From: Amorphophallus konjac
Taxonomy: Eukaryota > Streptophyta > Magnoliopsida > Alismatales > Araceae
Assembly: GCA_022559845.1 (NCBI GenBank)
Contig: CM040128.1
Coordinates: 79,795,247-79,859,246 of the forward strand
Direction: 5' to 3'
DNA length: 64,000 nucleotides
Both the position numbers and the translations under genes were made by a program. Numbering within the stretch: the stretch's first letter is position 1; every line of letters starts with the position of its first letter. The notes beneath the pieces are model-generated. The model ran no database searches. It saw only the letters and a program-made list of their open reading frames with translations, and was not told the origin of the DNA. Shown here in pieces: positions 44,005 to 55,827 of the stretch.

Positions 44005-46293
44005 GTTTGGGCCTCACTCTATTAAGGCCCCTTATCCATTTTATAGTTTTCCTTTGTGTCATTTTGATGTATTTTCATTTTATTGGAGTCATTTCCCTAG
44101 GTCTAGCACTTACTTTCCTATGTTTTGTATCATCATGCTGTCTAATGAGGCTATTGGGCCCAATTCGTTGGGCTAGGCCCATTGGCGCCCCCACCCCCCC
44201 TTGGTTATTTGTAGTTGCTTATTTTGTCAGGGACTTATTGTAAAGAGTGGGTTGCCTATAAATAGGACCCCACTCCCCCTCATTTGAAGTTAATGAATGA
44301 ATGAGTTAAAATTGCCATTTGAGTTCAAATTGGAGTGATTCCTCTAGTTTTTTGGGTGAGAGACCCTAGGGGAGAGATTCCCCACCTATTCCCCTCTTAA
44401 TCTCTCTATTTCACCCCTCTTTCTCTCTCCTCCAACCCCAATTTCAAATTTTCTTCTCTCTCCTCCCTCCCCCTTCAACTCCCAACCACCACCCACCTCA
44501 TTCATTACCCCTCCACTTCCCCAAGCAACCATTACTCCACCCCTTGTTCCAAGAGGGAATCTCCCCCACTTCCAACACAATCTCCTCCCTTCCAAGGCAA
44601 TCCCCCTAGTTCCCATACAACCCTACACATTCCAAGACCCTTTCAAATTTGAAACCCATTCCCTCCACTTGTTTTGGCCGCCCCCATCCCTTACCCTCCC
44701 CTCAAGCCAAGTTCGCCCCCCTTACTCCCCCATTCCCCCTCTCACACCCTCATCTTCCTCCTCCACCTGCTAGCCCTAGCTTCCAGCCAGTCTCCCACTC
44801 ATTCCCCATCACCATTAGCTCCCTTCTCCACCCCCACAAGAACCCCCCCTCATCCTTAGGTCGCCCCTACTCCTTCCCTCCACCAAAGAAGCCACCTCTC
44901 CCTCTCATTTCTTTTCAGGTTGGAGCTGTGCTGGCCTGCAGATCAGCCCCTAGTTGCAGCGTCGACCATGGCTTCCTCCTGGTGCTCCTGAAGGCGTGGC
45001 CTACCATTCTGGAAAGGCTTTCTAGTCTATTTCGCAAGCGAGGTGGAATCAACACGATCCAAGGTCGGAGCTATCCAAGGGAGCCGTTTCCCTACAATCA
45101 CGCCGTACTGCCCCTGTAGAGGACTAGCACCCACTTGAAGGTTTCACCACGGCGAACCTCGACAGATTCAGCCTTGAAGCTCTTCTACAAATATCTTCCT
45201 CCTCCAGTCTTCGTTCAGGATCAAGAAACGGAACCTCGTTCGGTTGTCGGAGGATGGAGTTACAAATTTTCTCCCCCAAGCTCTCCAGTCCTGCCTTCTG
45301 CAGTCTGCTCCGACCAGTACCCACTCTTCAGGGTACACCGAACCGCCCCGACCTCTGATTGCATCACCGCCACCTCCTGCTGAAAGATATCTCGACCACG
45401 AAGACGTCGCCGCCAGTTTCGTGCTGTTCGGAGCTCGGGAGGGCGCACGGTGACCTCTGCAACCTGCTGTTCCAGTCCAGACAGAGCCCGCGGCCAGACA
45501 GAGAGGTCTCCTTCCAGTTGCTGGTGCGGCCACCTCCGACCCCTGAGCATTCCCAAAAATTCTGTAGTCATCCCCTTCAAGTCAGGAAGCTGTAGGAAGT
45601 GGTCTCATTCAATTCGGAGTCCGGACGAGTCCGTGGCGCCCTCAACCTCATCACCCTGTCCTGCAGGCCAGAACAAGGCTGAAATCGCACCGGACGACCC
45701 TTAGTCATTGAAAGCTTTTCTCCCCTCCCCGCTTGGCCGGCTGAAGGCCCCACCCTGCGTGGTGGTAGTTTTGGTTGTAAGACTTTAACCCCCACCCCAA
45801 GATCCCCCTCCTGCGTGAGGAGTAGTTTTGTACTTCTTTGGGCAGGTCAAGCGACACCGCCGCGGCGTGTGGGGAGCCACCGCCTCCCCGCTCGCCCTCG
45901 TCTCCGACCGGGATCGGTTTCCTCAAACCGGTCGAGTAAGTGCCTCATCCTAGCTCATTAGTGTTGCTCTTTCAATATTTTCTTCATGCGCCGCTGAATT
46001 TGTGAGGGAGCGCCCGATCCTCAAGTTCATGACTTAGAGTGATCGCCGTGGGGTAGTGTGAACCGGTGCCTTTGCGCACTTTGTCGGCCCCAATTGAATT
46101 GGGCATTCAAACCTTGGGGAGTCAAATCTTGGCCTTGCTGGCCCTCTACCAGCAAGGGCCCATTCCCATAATTCACACTTGGTATCGCCAAGTCACTCCG
46201 GGAATAGAGTGCGACGGGAGAGCGGTGGCCCATTAAGGTCCATTTGAATGCTATTTGTGAATGCTTGCTTAAGTCCGAGGTTGTGTCACATCA
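43938..46293 (+). repeat. 3' LTR of element C (2356 bases)
   Basis: Nearly identical to 36407-38762. Preceded by the purine-rich CCCAGGGGATT tract. It overlaps the end of pol. Confidence 0.95.
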
Positions 46294-46298
46294 GTTTC
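46294..46298 (+). repeat. Right target-site duplication of element C
   Basis: GTTTC, one base different from ATTTC at 36402-36406. Confidence 0.65.
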
Positions 46299-46490
46299 CA
46301 CTGTCACGGGTATGGCCACATTGCTAGTGAGTGTCCCGCTCGCACCACCCTAGCCTTAGGTGTTGGAGGATCCGCACCTCCCGAGCTTGAGCATGTCGAT
46401 TACGAGGCCGATGAGGCACTGGCCGATGAATACTATGCCATGGGGGAAGAGCTGGGCGACCCTTCGGCCGCCCAGGATGTCGCCACCTAG
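46299..46490 (+). pseudogene. Element B gag, C-terminal part
   Basis: Resumes the knuckle (HCHGYGHIASECP) in the frame left at 36406 and continues through an acidic tail (YEADEALADEYYAMGEEL) to TAG at 46488-46490. Together with the left part it is a gag of about 530 residues. No protease follows. Confidence 0.85.
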
Positions 46491-46963
46491 TGGGTTTGAT
46501 GCTACCACCTTAGTCTAGAGTCGTGCATGAGTCAGTGTGCTTTCTTTGTGTGGTGTGTTGTGAGTCGGTTGTTTGCATGGTTTGCATTCGTGTGTCCGCG
46601 CATGGTGAGTCTGCATGTGTCTTGTGCAAGCTCGTTGGCGTTCTCTTATGAGTGTGGAGCGAGTCGATTCACTTGATGAGTATGGGATCGGTTTTACTTC
46701 TATACCCGGATCAGTCACCTATAGGGATTCAGCGGTGATTCCTAGTGAGTCTTCGAACTGTTTCCTTCCTTTGAGAGTGCCATTCGGAGTGACCACCTTT
46801 AGCCCATAGCAGTTCGCATATCGAGTATATATAGAATGAGCAGGTGACGATCACTTGGAGTGGAGCATACCCGCGCTACGTGGCACGGTGACGGATCCGC
46901 CGGAGTACCGGAGCAGCCATACCCCTACTCGACGGGGTCGAGTTCCTCCCACCCGGGGAGAAT
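46491..46963 (+). other. Element B sequence between gag and 3' LTR, with a vestige of the pol end
   Basis: No coding signal over most of it. The last 120 bases resemble the end of pol in C: both have GAGCAGGT.AC, then CTACTCGACGGRGTCGAG.TC just before the purine tract and LTR. This suggests B arose from a pol-bearing ancestor by deletion between gag and the chromodomain end. Confidence 0.6.
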
Positions 46964-49121
46964 TGATGGGGCATCAAAGGCGATTTCCATACACGGGTGA
47001 AGTGTATTTGTGTGTTATGACTTGTATGAGATTGTAATTGTGTAATTTCTTTCATTTGGGCTCCTTGTAAGGCTTATATCAAGCCAATGGGCCATTTGTA
47101 ATGTAGAGTCCATGGCTAGGTTGGCATTAGTAGAGTCCATTAGGGAGCTTATGCCATATTGGGTCATTAGGTGTCTAATGGGTCACTAATGCACTTAAGG
47201 CCCAAATTGGGTTACACTCCCTCATGGGCCAACTAAGTGGGAAGGGTCCAAGTCTAGCATGGGCTTGTGGATGGTTCATGGCCCATGAGAGGCCCTTGGC
47301 CCATGAAGGGGGGCGCCCCCTCTTTTGGCTCCATTAGGCTAGGTTGTTTAGTTTTTTTTTCTTTCCTTCCTTTCTTTGACCACATGTTGTAAAAATTAGG
47401 AATTGGCTTCCTTTAAATATTGTATTTTGTGGTTGGTCATACCTCATCCCAGCCCTTCAATCCACACCCCTAGATCCAAGGGTTGAGGTTGAATTAGGTT
47501 GGCATCCTATATAATGTTGTATTTTTCATGAGAAATTCAATGAAAATCAAAAAATTTTGTGAAATTGTGAAGCTAGCTACTCCCCCAGCCCTCTCCCTCT
47601 GGTTTCTCTCTTCCCAAACCTCCATTCTAGAGTGGTATCACCTTTCCCCCACCTCCGGTGATCATCGGTGCCGCCGCCGCCGCCGTTCGTGCCGCCTTCG
47701 AGCCGCCACGGGATCGTCTTCGGTGTTCTGTCCTGCTGGATAGAGGTGCAGCTCGAAAATTCCTCAAGCCTGCCACGAGTTCCAATCGACGTAAAATTTT
47801 GAGGGTTGGTTTATATCTTATAGTCCCTTCTCCACAAAAAAATTTAGGTCCAAATTCCCCCTTTTCATAGTGTTTCCACTTCATTCATTCCCCAAACTCA
47901 GATCAGATCTGTCTCTGTCTACAGTGACAGAACCTTTGAGTTATTCCCCTTCTACCACCCTTTTGAATTTCTTTTGACCTCCCAATTTAACTGGGGTTTC
48001 TGTCCATTTTTCCCTACCACCACCATTTTTATTAATTTTTTTTGGAGTCTTTTACCTATTTTTCAAAATTCATATTCTACCAGAGCTACAGTACTTCCAG
48101 CCAGATCCCAGATCCGATCTTCTTCTAGTAATCAAATCATACAAATTCATAGACACATCCAAACGTGTCCAAACCAATTTTTCCATCTTCCCAACTCAAA
48201 ATACTACAACTTTCATGAAGAAATCGAAGTCTTAATCCAAGGTCTTCCTAGCGGTCAACGGCAGTTATCAGAGATCAGCTCTGCAGATCTGAGTGTTCAG
48301 TTACTGTACAACAGGAGGTTGTAAATTCCATAAGTCCAGATCAGCGAAGATCCAGGCCAGATCTCTAGGTCTACATTGAAGTACTTCGAGTCAGCTTTCC
48401 AACGGCGCTAATTTCGTGTCAATCCGACATCGGATCTGACCGCAGCGTCCGTTCTCGCCGGACAGCGCGCTGAAAACCAGAAATTGCAGATCCGTGGGAA
48501 GTTTTCCCGACGGGCGCCGGCCGGAGCCGCCCGGCCTCCGATCGTCGTTCCAGCGTGCCGCCAGCCCGGGGATCGCTTCCATCAGTGTCCCCCACCACAG
48601 CGGTGACCCGGGTCCCACACGGCCTCTCCGGACAGCACGTGGGCCCCACCGTCATTAGTTCGGGTGCTGCCGAAGCTACGCGGAAAGCCGCCCGTCAACC
48701 CGAAATCGGCCCTCCCGGGCTCCATTGTGTCGCCCTTTACCTCCCTGCGTGGAGTGGGCTTTACATCATTGCTTTAATCTTTATATAATAACTGTCCCGG
48801 GAGTACGAGATCGGCCGGGTCCGTCGTCCCCACGCCGAGCGCGTGGAGGTATCGTATTCGCTCCTTGCTTGGCATTTCGCTTATTTCTATATATGCTTGT
48901 TTATGCCGCTGCTAGAGAGCATGTGTAGGGATATCTAGCTCGCTTTATTTTCATATCACTGCTGCTGCAAGATAGTGCGAGACCGTCCCGTGACCCGATC
49001 CGGGCACAAGTGAGAGCCGACCACCCTAGCTCACAGCCGGTTTCTCAACCGCGCACATCCGACGCTTCCCTCATTTAGGGACGATCGCGAGCTTGTCGTG
49101 TCCGTGTCTCGTCCCGCATCA
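46964..49121 (+). repeat. 3' LTR of element B (2158 bases)
   Basis: Matches 32510-34667 end to end. Preceded by CACCCGGGGAGAAT. Confidence 0.95.
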
Positions 49122-49126
49122 ACCCA
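49122..49126 (+). repeat. Right target-site duplication of element B
   Basis: ACCCA, identical to 32505-32509. Confidence 0.85.
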
Positions 49127-49634
49127 GCATGCTTTCATATAGGAGTTTGAAACAATTTTTGAAAATCATTCTGATAAGCTGATTTGGAGAGTCAAATTGA
49201 TCTTAATCTTTCCAGATATGAGATATTCATTGCTGATGGAATCCTCAGTTCGTTTTGTCACTGTTTTGGGTCATTTTCTCGAAAGCTCCTTTTTTGATTT
49301 CTATCATCTTATCTCAATCCTTTTACTTTGATCCACCTTGGCTGCAGCACATCCACATTGGCTGGTAACCGCTCCCTAATGGTGAAACCTACAGGTTTGT
49401 GACCTGGGGTACTTCCACCGCGCTGGAAGTTGATCATTCTCCTTCGTGCCCACGTGCACACTCCTCCTCTTATCCAAACATCGTTGATTTCATTGAATTT
49501 CCCGGGATTACTTCATCTCGAGCTTTTGATTTCATTCTCATAAAGTGATGTTGATTGCGTGTCTCATCACACCTTGGCATCTACTTTTCAGTTTGCTCTA
49601 CTCCCTTGCAAAGCAGACGCCAAGGCGGGACAGC
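49127..49634 (+). mobile_element. Element D internal region, right part
   Basis: The 508 bases between the B insertion and the D 3' LTR. No ORF of note. It ends with AAGGCGGGACAGC, a weak polypurine tract. Confidence 0.8.
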
Positions 49635-51564
49635 TGTAGACACGCCAAAATTGACGTTACTGTGAGTGCATCTCGTATTATCTTGTAATGCCCCAATTTG
49701 ACCCTCCAATTAACTTTGTTTGAGTTATTTTCTCCAATTTTCTTGGATTTCTCCCTTTTTTTCCCTCTTCTTATTTTTTCCCTATTTTTCTGGATTTTTT
49801 GGGCAATTTTCTCTATTTTTTTAAATTCGCGACTTGAAGTGGGGCGTGTTTTAATTAACGGCCTGGTCTGAGGTGCGTTTTGAAGAAAGGACGACTAGAG
49901 GCAAAGGCGTCAGTTTCTGGAATTTTCTGATTTCCAAAACAGAAAAATAAGAATTAACGACCCTCCTTGGGTCGTATTTTTAAATAACGCCTCTCCCTCA
50001 GGCGTCTCTTCATCATTTTTAAATACAGAAAGTTTTTATTGTTAAAATTAAATCCGTGAATTAACGCCTTTGTTCCAGTCGTGATTTTAATTAACGCCTT
50101 GACCAAGGTCGTCAATTCTTGTTCAATTCTGAACTCCAGCAGCACCCCTTCATTTCCTCACTTACACTCCTTTTTCACTTGCGAGAGGGTTCCTATGGCT
50201 TCCTAATATTGAAAGGACACTTGGAGGAAGGATCCCCCTTTCCATCCTACCAAAACTAGGTTTTCTAATTTTTTATAGAATTAATTCCGAATTTCCCTTC
50301 CTTTCCTCATTTAACCTCATTTTCCACTTGGGAAAGGGTTCCTATGACTTTCCAAGGTTGAAGGGACACTTGCCTAAGGTTTATCTCTTCCAAATCCAAC
50401 TAAAACATGTTTTCTTATTTTCTCTTGGAATTAATTCCGAATTTCCCTTCCTTTCCTCATTTAACCTCCTTTTCCACTTGGGAAATAGTTCCTATGACTT
50501 TCCAAGGTTGAAGGGACACTTGCCTAAGGTTTATCTCTTCCAAATCCAACTAAAACATGTTTTCTTGTTTTCTCTTGGAATTAATTCCGAATTTCCCTTC
50601 CTTTCCTCATTTAACCTCCTTTTTCACTTGGGAAAGGGTTCCTATGACTTTCCAATGTTGAAGGGACACTTGTCTAATGTTTATCTTTTCCAAATCCCAC
50701 TAAAACATGTTTTCCTAATTTCCCTTGGAATTAATTCCGAATTTCAACCCTATAAATAGAATCTCTCTCTCCCTTGTGAAAAATAATCAAGATCAATTCA
50801 AGAGGAGGTGCTGCCGGACCAAAGGCTCAAGGAGGAAGACTCCCATGCACCTAAAAGTTTCATCCATGGAGTTCTTCTTCCTCTATTGAAGATTTGAAGC
50901 CTCTACATCCATGGAGTTCTACATCCTCTTCTTTCTCCATTGAAGATCTTCATCCTAGCTTGAAGCCAAATTGGAGAAAACCACTAAACTTTCACCCTCC
51001 TATCTCTTATTTTTGCTTTAGTTAATTGCATGCATCATATCATTTTTTCTTTTATTTCTTTATTGAGATCTTCCCCTATTGTGCACTCTAGCACATCTCC
51101 ATAGTGCAACACTTGCACATCTCTCTCTATTCTTCATCATACATCATCTTTTACCTACCATTTTGCATAGTGGTTTTAAAGGCCAAACACCAATAAGGTG
51201 TGTTCATATCCATGCTTTCTATGTCCATATTTACATTTGGATTTGATGCTACACATCTTGGTTTCTAATCTATGTTTGTTTATTGGTGTTTGTTAATTTT
51301 GCAAGGGAAATCAATCAAGGAAAACTCTCTTCATCGGCCGGCCGATAGAAAGAGAAGATGCACTCACAATCTCCCCCGCATTTAAGGTATTTATATCGCG
51401 ATCCCTCCATTGATTATTTGTTATATCCTTTGAGCCCCTCGCGTCTCTGGCGATCACATTCCCCTTAGCATCCTCTCATGCTCCCTTTTCTCCCTCTTTT
51501 CCCATTCTTCTATTCATTTTCTTTTTCCTTTTAATTGTTCTAAGTGGATTTCTTAGAATCTACA
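49635..51564 (+). repeat. 3' LTR of element D (1930 bases)
   Basis: Matches 23700-25626, including the hairpins, the 150-base U3 repeats with GGAATTAATTCC and TATAAATA (50751). More diverged between the two copies than C, consistent with an older insertion. Confidence 0.95.
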
Positions 51565-51569
51565 GGATC
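51565..51569 (+). repeat. Right target-site duplication of element D
   Basis: GGATC, identical to 23695-23699. Confidence 0.85.
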
Positions 51570-54394
51570 CAGCGGAACCCCAACCGGAAACAACGGCGGT
51601 AGCGGAAAGGAAGGCTACAACAACAGCAAGAACAGCGAACGGGTGGCCGGTAAAAAATCGGCACTATAGCTACTCCTACTGTACCAGAACCACACCCCGG
51701 ACTCACGGTCGGGGGCTACCGAACTACACTAGTACCGCTTACCAAAGTAAAAACCCACGGCAATCACGTCGTAGAGGTCTTTCTCCCAGGACACGGCCAA
51801 CCTGGACACGCTGTCCAAGGTGCAACCCTACCACCTGGTCACGGGTACCGCACACCAAGACGCAACCTCGGTAAAGCTACTAGAACTAGTCTCACGGCAC
51901 GAGAACCGACACACGTGCCACGACGAGACAACCGAAACTCAACGGTCAACAGGACCAAAACCTGAAGGTCAAAGTCACAGAGACTGACAGTCTGTCACTC
52001 TCGACTCGACAGGAGTACCTCCCACTAGAAGCACAGTCGGTAGCGTCCCCTGACGTCTTACACCGCACCGTAGGTGAACTGCCTGACGTGGTAGCTCCTA
52101 CCAAAGGCAGGAACACCGCACAAGTAAGCACAAACGAGTGACTAGCTGGGGTCACGCCCGTCGAAGTGGGTCCAACCGCCCCCAACCACGTGTGCACACA
52201 CAGACCGCGCGTCCCTGGTCTGACCCTCTGACCAGTTTTCCCCTCAACCGGACTCTGGCTGCAAGACGTGGGACCCAACGAAAACCGGTCCACAAACCGT
52301 CTCTAAGGGTAGCCTCTTCACCACTCCCTGGTGGGACCACACGCGTGTAAGCAGGCTACGACTAGTGGAGGGTCACTGAAGGAGTAGACTCTCAAGTCAA
52401 CGGAAAACAACGTCCGAATCCGACGACGTACGGGGACCATCCCACGTACCAGCACCGTCGCACGGTGACCACAGTCAGAGAAGAAACGTGACTCACAGTC
52501 CACGGCCACGCACACACCTTGCGCGAGAGTCGAGAAAACCCAAGTGACGCTAAGCCACTAGACTCTGGGCAATCCTCTAGATGCACTACACCCAACAGTC
52601 CTTGAGTCACAAGACTCAGGGTCAAGACCGTCGTACGCAACAATACAAGGTTGTCAATCTAGTCCAATCTCTAGTTCTAAAACCACGGTAACACGAGTAC
52701 CGAGGCAGCTCACGAGCCGCCAAGACCATCCCCTCAAAAGGGAACTCGAGGGACTAAGGCCACACACACGGCCCACGTGGAAAGCACAGAAGCATGATTC
52801 CCAAGGTAGTTCGCACACCGCCAAGCTGCAGCCCAACTCAGGGAGAAGAGGGAAGCCTCCAGCCCCAGACTGGACAACCGGGCTTGTAGCCCAAGGCCTC
52901 ACACAAGTTCCACTCGGGAATCGCTTTTCGGAGAAACCGACGACGCACGGGGACTCTCACCGCACGCACGCCAATACACAGTGACACGAGTCGAGAACGC
53001 TACACCCCGGGACCACACCGTACCACGACACCTGGCCTCGACGAAGTGCATAGCATCCGTCAGCCCACGGGTCGGCACGTGGATCTAGAACCACACACTC
53101 GGGACTCGAATCGGTCAAAACAGAAAGACAGACGGTTGGGGACCAGCCGCCCATGGGGGGACATGCGGACCTCTCCTGGACGCACATCGCATGTGTGGTC
53201 TATCGTCCGACCGCACAACCCCAAAACCTGAACGAGAAGAATGGACCAAAGCTAGCAGCCCATACGATGGACGGGCCCTTGTTCGACCGCCCAACTGTCA
53301 CGGCTGGTGAACCCAGGGGGTCTCCCGATTGCGGCCTTTCCACGCCCCGTTCATGCCTAAACGAAGGGGATACAGCCACAACCACCCTGGCAATCACATG
53401 GACTCCGACCGGAGCCAAAACAACGCACGAATCGTGAGAAATGGGCGATTCTATCGAAGTTACCCAAAAAGGGTTTCCGAGCTTCCCAGAGCCCTACCGT
53501 TCCAACGGGACCACCAATCGAGACGAAATCAGGGGGAAAGAACGCTCTCGCCATCCCCTCATCTATTCTTTCTCCTTCCCATTAGTTTTATGATAATAAT
53601 TATTCCAAGGAATCCGTTGACAGTAACCGATCTGGAAACCGTCGCCGTTTCCCGACCGACCCTACGAAACCTACAAAACCACGGTTTCGCTAGAACGGAC
53701 CCAAACTCAGCCTTTTCTGCACCGAACGACGTGTAATGGCAGGGAAAACGGGCAGAACACAGTATTGTTCCGTCACCCTACCTCCACCGAAGAAACCGCG
53801 TGCCGAAGCGACTAATCCACGTTGAAAACCGCCTGGAACGTGAACGACGCCATCTCGGAATCGATCGAGGGATCGCGCCCGCAACCCCCTCGATCCTCGC
53901 CCATCCTCGCCCGCATCCTCGCCCGCGCCGCCTCCACCTTACCCCCGCCTCGCTCCGTCGGCCGTCGGAGAAGAGAGGGAAGAAGGAGAGCGTGAGAGAA
54001 GAGAGAGGGAGAGAGGGTGAGAAATGAGAGGGGAGAGAGAGAAAGGGGGTTTATAGAGAAAATCTGAAATTCTGAAAAATACCAAAAAATAGAAAATCAC
54101 ACCCTCGCGATCCTCAGAACGCACCGATCACGATGGTACCACCCGTGCCCAGGTGAACGACCCGATTCACCCGCAATGAGATTCCAGAGGAATTACCAAA
54201 ACACACACCGGGAATCGGAAAACACACGCGAAAAAGCTGCGGACGCGCTCCGGGCCTCCGAAACAGCTCCGGATCGCGCCGATCCGAACACGAAAGATGT
54301 CCGAAACATCATTTCGGACACAACGGAACCAGATTCACCAGAAACGCAGATTCGGGACCCGAGAAGAAGGATCTAAAAAATCCAAGGCATTACA
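51570..54394 (-). repeat. 5' LTR of element E, proximal part
   Basis: Read on the minus strand it begins TGTAATGCC at 54394, matches the left E LTR down to about 52983, then continues through 1.4 kb with no second copy because the left LTR is truncated, and joins 23699 across element D. Total LTR length would be about 3.2 kb. A 52-base T-rich segment at about 53552-53603 is absent from the left copy. No credible ORF. Confidence 0.75.
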
Positions 54395-54528
54395 CTATAG
54401 GCCACTAAAGGTGGGGAACTGGGCCGTCTGGTGCCCGCACCCGAGGTGCTCGACTTACCGCCCTGACCTTGAGGCATCTCCTCCGAAGAGGAAGACTTGA
54501 CGCTAAGGGCTCTCCTACGTGGAGGCAT
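54395..54528 (-). pseudogene. Antisense ORF fragment at the 3' end of element T
   Basis: The minus-strand ATG at 54528 begins MPPRRRALSVKSSSSEE and continues G/S/T-rich for about 44 residues before E interrupts it at 54394. Grande/Retand-like Tat elements are known to carry an antisense ORF between pol and the 3' LTR, which fits the position. The product is not recognised. Confidence 0.35.
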
Positions 54529-54972
54529 CGCTACCGAAGAGAAGAAGAACAGAGAAAGAAGAATCCTCATCAGGCAAAGGGGGGAAGACGCCTACGATGG
54601 AGTGCGACGACCAGCAAGAAGTGGGTACGGTTTGCGAGAAACCTCGCAGCATTTCTTATAACCACCCACTATGGATCAACGGTTGTCCCCTGAGGGCCGA
54701 GTGAAGGGACGCCTGCCGCTATGGCGGTATGGCTACCAAGACCAGGTGACCGTTCTGCGCCCACATCCCCAGAACAGGACAAGACCCGGCGTCATCATTG
54801 CCAGCGTGGCCTCTGCCACCGCCAGAGGTGCCTTGCGCGCCAAGCATGTCTCGAAACCACCAACTCTCGTCGTACGAGGAGATCATCTTCGGATCACACC
54901 CTTCGGAAGAACCCTCTCTTGGGCTACTCTCAGTCCCCTGCAAGTGCTCGGCAACTAAGAGTAGGGGGGAAG
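54395..54972 (+). mobile_element. 3' internal end of a Tat-like gypsy element (T)
   Basis: Lies between E and a purine tract plus LTR. The minus strand holds the start of an antisense ORF. No pol remains. Assignment to Tat rests on the LTR layout and the antisense ORF. Confidence 0.5.
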
Positions 54973-55827
54973 TGAGGAGGGTAAATATGGTCCGACCCAG
55001 AAACAACCCAAATACGAGCGGCCCATTAAGGTTTGAACAAGCTAAGCCCAGACAAGGGGCGAACATACTTGCCCGATCCAACAAGAAGAGGACCGGCCCA
55101 GCAGAGCATCGGATTCCACGACACACGATGGAACCGGCCCAAGCGCAGTTCTCACCGGAGAACACTCCGACGACCGACCGTTGCCCCCACGACGTTGGCC
55201 TTGACCCCGTAACGGGCGAGCACGCGCCATGAGTGCCGTAAGACTCGCCCAGGGACCAGTCGACACCGGGGCTATCGCCCTCCAACGGGAAACTCCCGCC
55301 AACATAGCGGGGAACGTTACTCTACTAAACGGACCCTTCCCTATTAAGGGATGAGGCCCCTCGCTTCAGGACAACCCATATAAAAGGGACATCGACAGAA
55401 GAGAGAGGGGACGGTAGATTCTTCTACTAAACTCCATACTACTATGCAAGAGGAGACACAGTGAGCACTCCGGCCACTAGAGCTTCCTGCTGAGAAGAGA
55501 GCAACCCAACCTGCAACTACGACAGAGAGGCCATCCGCTACAACCAGGAAGCTTCCTCCTCCTGCACGGCCTTACCACCCAATGAGCACTCTCCGAGAGC
55601 CCACTGGGAGCGGCGAGCACGCGTGCGGAGGACCTACACGCCTCTCGGATCATGTACTATGGCATCTACTTCTCTCCCACCTAGCTCCTCTCTATTGCTC
55701 ATTAATCTCTTGCTGACTTAAGCATCGGAGGGTTATCCCCTGGGGTAACACCCGGGACTCCTTCTGACGCCCTTCTGGTTTCTTGGTGTGTGGAGGGCTC
55801 CACGGGCGCGAGACGACTTCCCCAACA
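54973..55827 (+). repeat. 3' LTR of element T (855 bases)
   Basis: Preceded by GTAGGGGGGAAG. Starts TGAGGAGGGTAAATATGG and ends GACTTCCCCAACA. TATAAAA at 55379-55385 and the late phrase GGAGGGTTATCCCCTGGGGTAAC, then CCTTCTGACGCCCTTCTGG, resemble the R-U5 end of Tat-type LTRs. No primer site follows 55827, as expected for a 3' LTR. It is the outermost host of the nest. Confidence 0.65.

Noticed and set aside
32510..49126. Endogenous plant pararetrovirus
   Set aside because: tRNA-Met primer site and RT/RNase H were considered, but there are true LTRs, 5-base duplications and an integrase with chromodomain, and no movement or coat protein region.
54719..55305. Minus-strand ORFs over the T LTR
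   Set aside because: LTR features (purine tract, TATA, late R-U5 phrase) are on the plus strand; the ORFs have no domain.
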